A DNA stretch of 8,289 nucleotides. Source: Thermoleophilia bacterium. Lineage in GTDB: Bacteria; Actinomycetota; Thermoleophilia; Gaiellales; SKUG01. The stretch lies in NCBI GenBank assembly GCA_025964405.1, contig JAOPYW010000329.1, positions 1-8,289 of the forward strand, in the 5' to 3' direction. Positions 6,526 through 8,289 of the stretch are shown one piece after another. Numbering within the stretch: the first letter of the stretch is position 1; every line of letters begins with the position of its first letter. The translations under genes were made by a program, and so were the position numbers. The notes beneath the pieces were generated by a model that had not been told where the DNA came from, ran no database searches, and saw nothing but the letters and a program-made list of their open reading frames with translations.

Positions 6526-7086
6526 TCAGCGCACCACGCGGTAGTGCACGTGCACGACGCCGTTGTCGAAGCGTCGCTCGCTGACCAGTTCGAGGTCGAG
6601 GCGCAGGTCATCGGGGAGTGCACGCGTGCCGCCGCCCACGACGACCGGTGAGTGCAGCAGGTGCAGCTCGTCGACGAGTCCGGCGCGCAGCGCCTGCCCG
6701 GCGAGGGTCGCGCCACCGATGCCCACCGTGCGCTCGGCGCCCGCCACCAGTGCGCGCACGGCATCGACGTCGAACTCCCGCTCGAGGCGCGTGCGCGGCG
6801 TGTCGACCGCCCCGAGCGTCGTCGAGTAGACGACCTTCTCGGCGGCCTGCCAGATGCCCGCGTAGTCGCTCATGATCGGCTCGTCGGGATCATCGGTCGG
6901 CTGGGCCTGCCAGAACGACATGATCTCGTACATGCGACGACCGAGCAGGTACGTGCCGACCTCGCGCTCGAGGTCGTTGACGGCCTGGTGCACCTGCTCG
7001 TCGGGGGCCGACCAGTCGAACTTCCCGTCGCGGTCGTTGACGTAGCCGTCGAGTGACGTGATCGCCGTGTAGACGAGCCGCGCCAT
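6526..7086 (-). CDS. RibD C-terminal/dihydrofolate-reductase-like protein
   Basis: The 186-residue protein is a single RibD C-terminal-type reductase domain, a fold shared with dihydrofolate reductase that binds NADPH. It begins MARLVYTAITSLDGYVND, the usual first strand and loop of this group. It continues with LLGRRMYEIMSFW (48-60), and the nucleotide-binding GIGGATLAGQALRAGLVDEL (123-140... region) leads into LHLLHSPVVVGGGTRALP (141-158). Stand-alone members are common in Actinobacteria and mostly uncharacterised; the substrate is not predictable here, and a folate role is not implied. The start shares one base with the upstream stop (TGATG), so this gene is coupled to the unknown gene before it. 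A longer frame starting at 7191 would run into that neighbour and lacks support. Confidence 0.85.
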   Translation of the reverse strand: MARLVYTAITSLDGYVNDRDGKFDWSAPDEQVHQAVNDLEREVGTYLLGRRMYEIMSFWQAQPTDDPDEPIMSDYAGIWQAAEKVVYSTTLGAVDTPRTRLEREFDVDAVRALVAGAERTVGIGGATLAGQALRAGLVDELHLLHSPVVVGGGTRALPDDLRLDLELVSERRFDNGVVHVHYRVVR

Positions 7087-7505
7087 CAGGTGACAGGCAC
7101 GGGGCCGCGCGCCTCGAGCACCTGGTAGAAGCCGTTGACGACGGCCTCGATCTCCGGCCGGTGCGTCTGGAACGCGTCGGCCGACCACCACTTCGCGTCA
7201 GGGCCCCTGCCCTCGAAGCCCGCCAGCACGCTGTCGAGCTGCAGCAACGTGTAGCCGTGCTTCGCGTCGTCGCGGAAGATCGCGATCGCCTGGTCGCCCC
7301 ACTGCTTGCTCGGCACCATGCGCTGGTACTGCCGCGCCGCGAACACGGCGTCGGGCACCGTCGCGTAGAGGCGATTGCCGCTGATGAAGGTCAGGGCACG
7401 CACGTCGCGCTGGTCGCCCGGCGCGTCATCGTTGATGCCGCGGACGACGACATCCCCCGGCTGGGGCAGGGTGCGGGGAGCGGTGCGCAGCGCCGTGACC
7501 TGCAT
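7086..7505 (-). CDS. hypothetical protein, 139 residues
   Basis: I do not recognise this protein. It starts MQVTALRTAPRTLPQPGDVVV, and the strong ribosome site GGAGGT seven bases upstream fixes the start at 7505 rather than at the longer 7589. No signal peptide or membrane segment is seen. The composition is that of a soluble alpha/beta protein, with aromatic-rich patches AARQYQRMVPSKQWGDQAI and DAKWWSADAFQ. It is the middle gene of a three-gene minus-strand unit: one base separates it from the upstream stop, and its own stop overlaps the start of the reductase-like gene. Codon use fits the flanking genes. This close packing suggests a shared task with that reductase. Confidence 0.8.
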   Translation of the reverse strand: MQVTALRTAPRTLPQPGDVVVRGINDDAPGDQRDVRALTFISGNRLYATVPDAVFAARQYQRMVPSKQWGDQAIAIFRDDAKHGYTLLQLDSVLAGFEGRGPDAKWWSADAFQTHRPEIEAVVNGFYQVLEARGPVPVT

Positions 7506-7506
7506 G

Positions 7507-7812
7507 TCAGTGACCTCCGTCGACGTGGCCGGGCGCGATGCCCCCACGCGGATGTGACGGGATGGTCTCCCATCCCTGATCGCCCTCACCGGGCACGCCC
7601 TGTGCGCGCGTGCCGCGCGTGGTTCCGAGCGCGATGCGCTCGAGCACGTGCAGCTGCGTCTCCCCGTAGGCTCGAACCGGGTCGTCGGTCGCCAGCGGCG
7701 CGATGAGCACCTGCAGCCGCTCGAGCAGCTGCTGCGAGAACTGCGGCGTCGCGCCGGAGACGAGGGCGTCGATGTCGTTCGTGGTCACGCGAGGCGAAGT
7801 GGCGTCAGGCAT
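7507..7812 (-). CDS. hypothetical protein, 101 residues
   Basis: I do not recognise this protein. The first half (residues 9-66) looks helical and amphipathic, including NDIDALVSG, FSQQLLERLQVLIAPL and ETQLHVLERIALG. The second half is Gly/Pro/His-rich and probably disordered, ending GHVDGGH. The end of the coding region overlaps the GGAGGT ribosome site of the next gene, linking the two. There is no Shine-Dalgarno before the ATG. A TAGATT hexamer 6 bases upstream suggests a leaderless transcript and makes this the first gene of the three-gene minus-strand unit. It has no cysteines and no membrane segment. Confidence 0.7.
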   Translation of the reverse strand: MPDATSPRVTTNDIDALVSGATPQFSQQLLERLQVLIAPLATDDPVRAYGETQLHVLERIALGTTRGTRAQGVPGEGDQGWETIPSHPRGGIAPGHVDGGH

Positions 7813-7818
7813 GGCGAG

Positions 7819-7824
7819 AATCTA
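7819..7824 (-). promoter_or_regulatory. candidate -10 hexamer for the three-gene minus-strand unit
   Basis: On the minus strand this reads TAGATT, fitting the TANNNT pattern, followed by 6 bases (CTCGCC) and the ATG at 7812. TTGGCC further upstream could serve as a -35, but its 19-base spacing is long. The arrangement again suggests a leaderless start. Confidence 0.35.
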
Positions 7825-7875
7825 CCCGAACGGTCGCGGGTGCGGCCAACCCCCGGCCACCGACCGGGCCGGAAC

Positions 7876-7898
7876 GTCCCGTAACCGTTCACCGGGAC
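7876..7898. promoter_or_regulatory. inverted repeat in divergent promoter region
   Basis: GTCCCG (7876-7881) and CGGGAC (7893-7898) form 6-base arms around an 11-base centre. They lie in the 105-base gap between the minus-strand hypothetical operon and the plus-strand rhodanese gene, next to the expected promoters of both. This placement suits an operator for a dimeric regulator. Short GC-rich repeats are also expected by chance in such DNA, so support is modest. Confidence 0.25.
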
Positions 7899-7917
7899 CC
7901 GGCGATAGTCACGGTAG

Positions 7918-8289
7918 ATGCCTCCCGTGCCCACCCTGATGCTCCCCGCCCAGGTCGACGCAGACTGGCTGGCTGCACGCCTCGACGAGGTGCGCGTGAT
8001 CGACACGCGGCGCACCGGCGACTACCTGGCCGGCCACGTGCCCGGCGCCTGCAGCTTCCCGCTCGACGCCCTGCTCGTCGAACGCACCGATCAGGCTGCG
8101 CTGGAGCGGCTCGCACGCGCCTCCCAGCTCGCCCTCGCGGCACGGGGCATCCGGCCCGCCGACCAGGTCGTGCTCGTCGACGACGCCGATGGTTCGGCGG
8201 CCCTCGGCGCGCTCATGTGCGAGCTCGCCGGCATGACGCACGTCACCGTGCTGCAGGGCGGCGTCGCCCGGTGGAGCAGCAGCGGGCGC
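7918..8289 (+). CDS. rhodanese-like sulfurtransferase, N-terminal domain only, cut by window edge
   Basis: The 124 visible residues form a rhodanese domain: VIDTRRTGDYLAGHVPGA (27-44) is the typical D-x-R...GHIPGA element, and VVLVDDADGSAA (84-95) followed by THVTVLQGGVARW (107-119) matches the end of the domain. Rhodaneses move sulfur from thiosulfate or 3-mercaptopyruvate to acceptors via a cysteine. Here the loop where that cysteine would sit reads DDADGS, so this domain is non-catalytic, as in the first half of two-domain sulfurtransferases. A second, catalytic domain should therefore follow beyond the right edge. The ATG has no clear Shine-Dalgarno; GATAGT (7904-7909), 8 bases upstream, may be a -10 for a near-leaderless transcript. 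An in-frame ATG at residue 8 is an alternative start. Confidence 0.85.
   Translation, partial: MPPVPTLMLPAQVDADWLAARLDEVRVIDTRRTGDYLAGHVPGACSFPLDALLVERTDQAALERLARASQLALAARGIRPADQVVLVDDADGSAALGALMCELAGMTHVTVLQGGVARWSSSGR

Noticed and set aside
6522..6532. GCGC-TCA-GCGC hairpin between the convergent genes, as a bidirectional terminator
   Set aside because: Four-base stem, no T-run on either side, and it overlaps a stop codon; too weak to call.
1..8289. CRISPR arrays, tRNA or rRNA genes, insertion sequences
   Set aside because: No spaced direct-repeat array, cloverleaf, rRNA segment, transposase or terminal inverted repeat was found on either strand.

Overview
This is a high-GC bacterial window, most likely from an actinobacterium. 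The guess rests on strong G/C at third codon positions, many 1-4 base gene overlaps, and several genes with no Shine-Dalgarno but a -10-like hexamer 6-8 bases before the ATG (a leaderless layout common in Actinobacteria). No rRNA or tRNA gene is present to place it further. Positions 1 to about 1650 differ from the rest: they are visibly AT-richer and use codons such as TTA, CTA, ATA, AGA and AGG that are rare in the flanking genes. This suggests acquired DNA.

Layout from left to right. (1) 1-1571, minus strand: most of an AIPR-family (abortive infection phage resistance) gene, cut at its 3' end by the window edge. (2) 1654-3068, minus strand: queD then queE with a 4-base overlap. They encode two successive enzymes of 7-deazaguanine (preQ0/queuosine) synthesis; QueE carries an unusual N-terminal extension of about 90 residues. 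AIPR starts about 80 bases after queE on the same strand. (3) 3069-3163: divergent control region with three GTGGCA repeats at exact 19-base intervals, a 15-base palindrome and an 8-base palindrome. (4) 3164-6121, plus strand: vapB and vapC (AbrB-type antitoxin and PIN-domain toxin), then a LuxE-like acyl-protein synthetase and a LuxC-like acyl reductase, tightly packed and probably one transcript. (5) 6181-6516, plus strand: a small Gly/Ala-rich membrane protein. (6) 6526-7812, minus strand: two unrecognised small proteins followed by a RibD C-terminal/dihydrofolate-reductase-like protein. (7) 7918 to the end, plus strand: the first half of a probable tandem-rhodanese sulfurtransferase, cut by the window edge.

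How the genes may work together: QueD and QueE act in sequence (dihydroneopterin triphosphate to 6-carboxytetrahydropterin to 7-carboxy-7-deazaguanine). LuxE-like and LuxC-like proteins probably cooperate to activate and reduce an acyl group to an aldehyde; no luciferase genes are seen, so bioluminescence is not implied. VapB should neutralise VapC and repress its own promoter. The most notable element is the AT-rich AIPR defence gene lodged right after queDE; its further partners, if any, lie left of the window.
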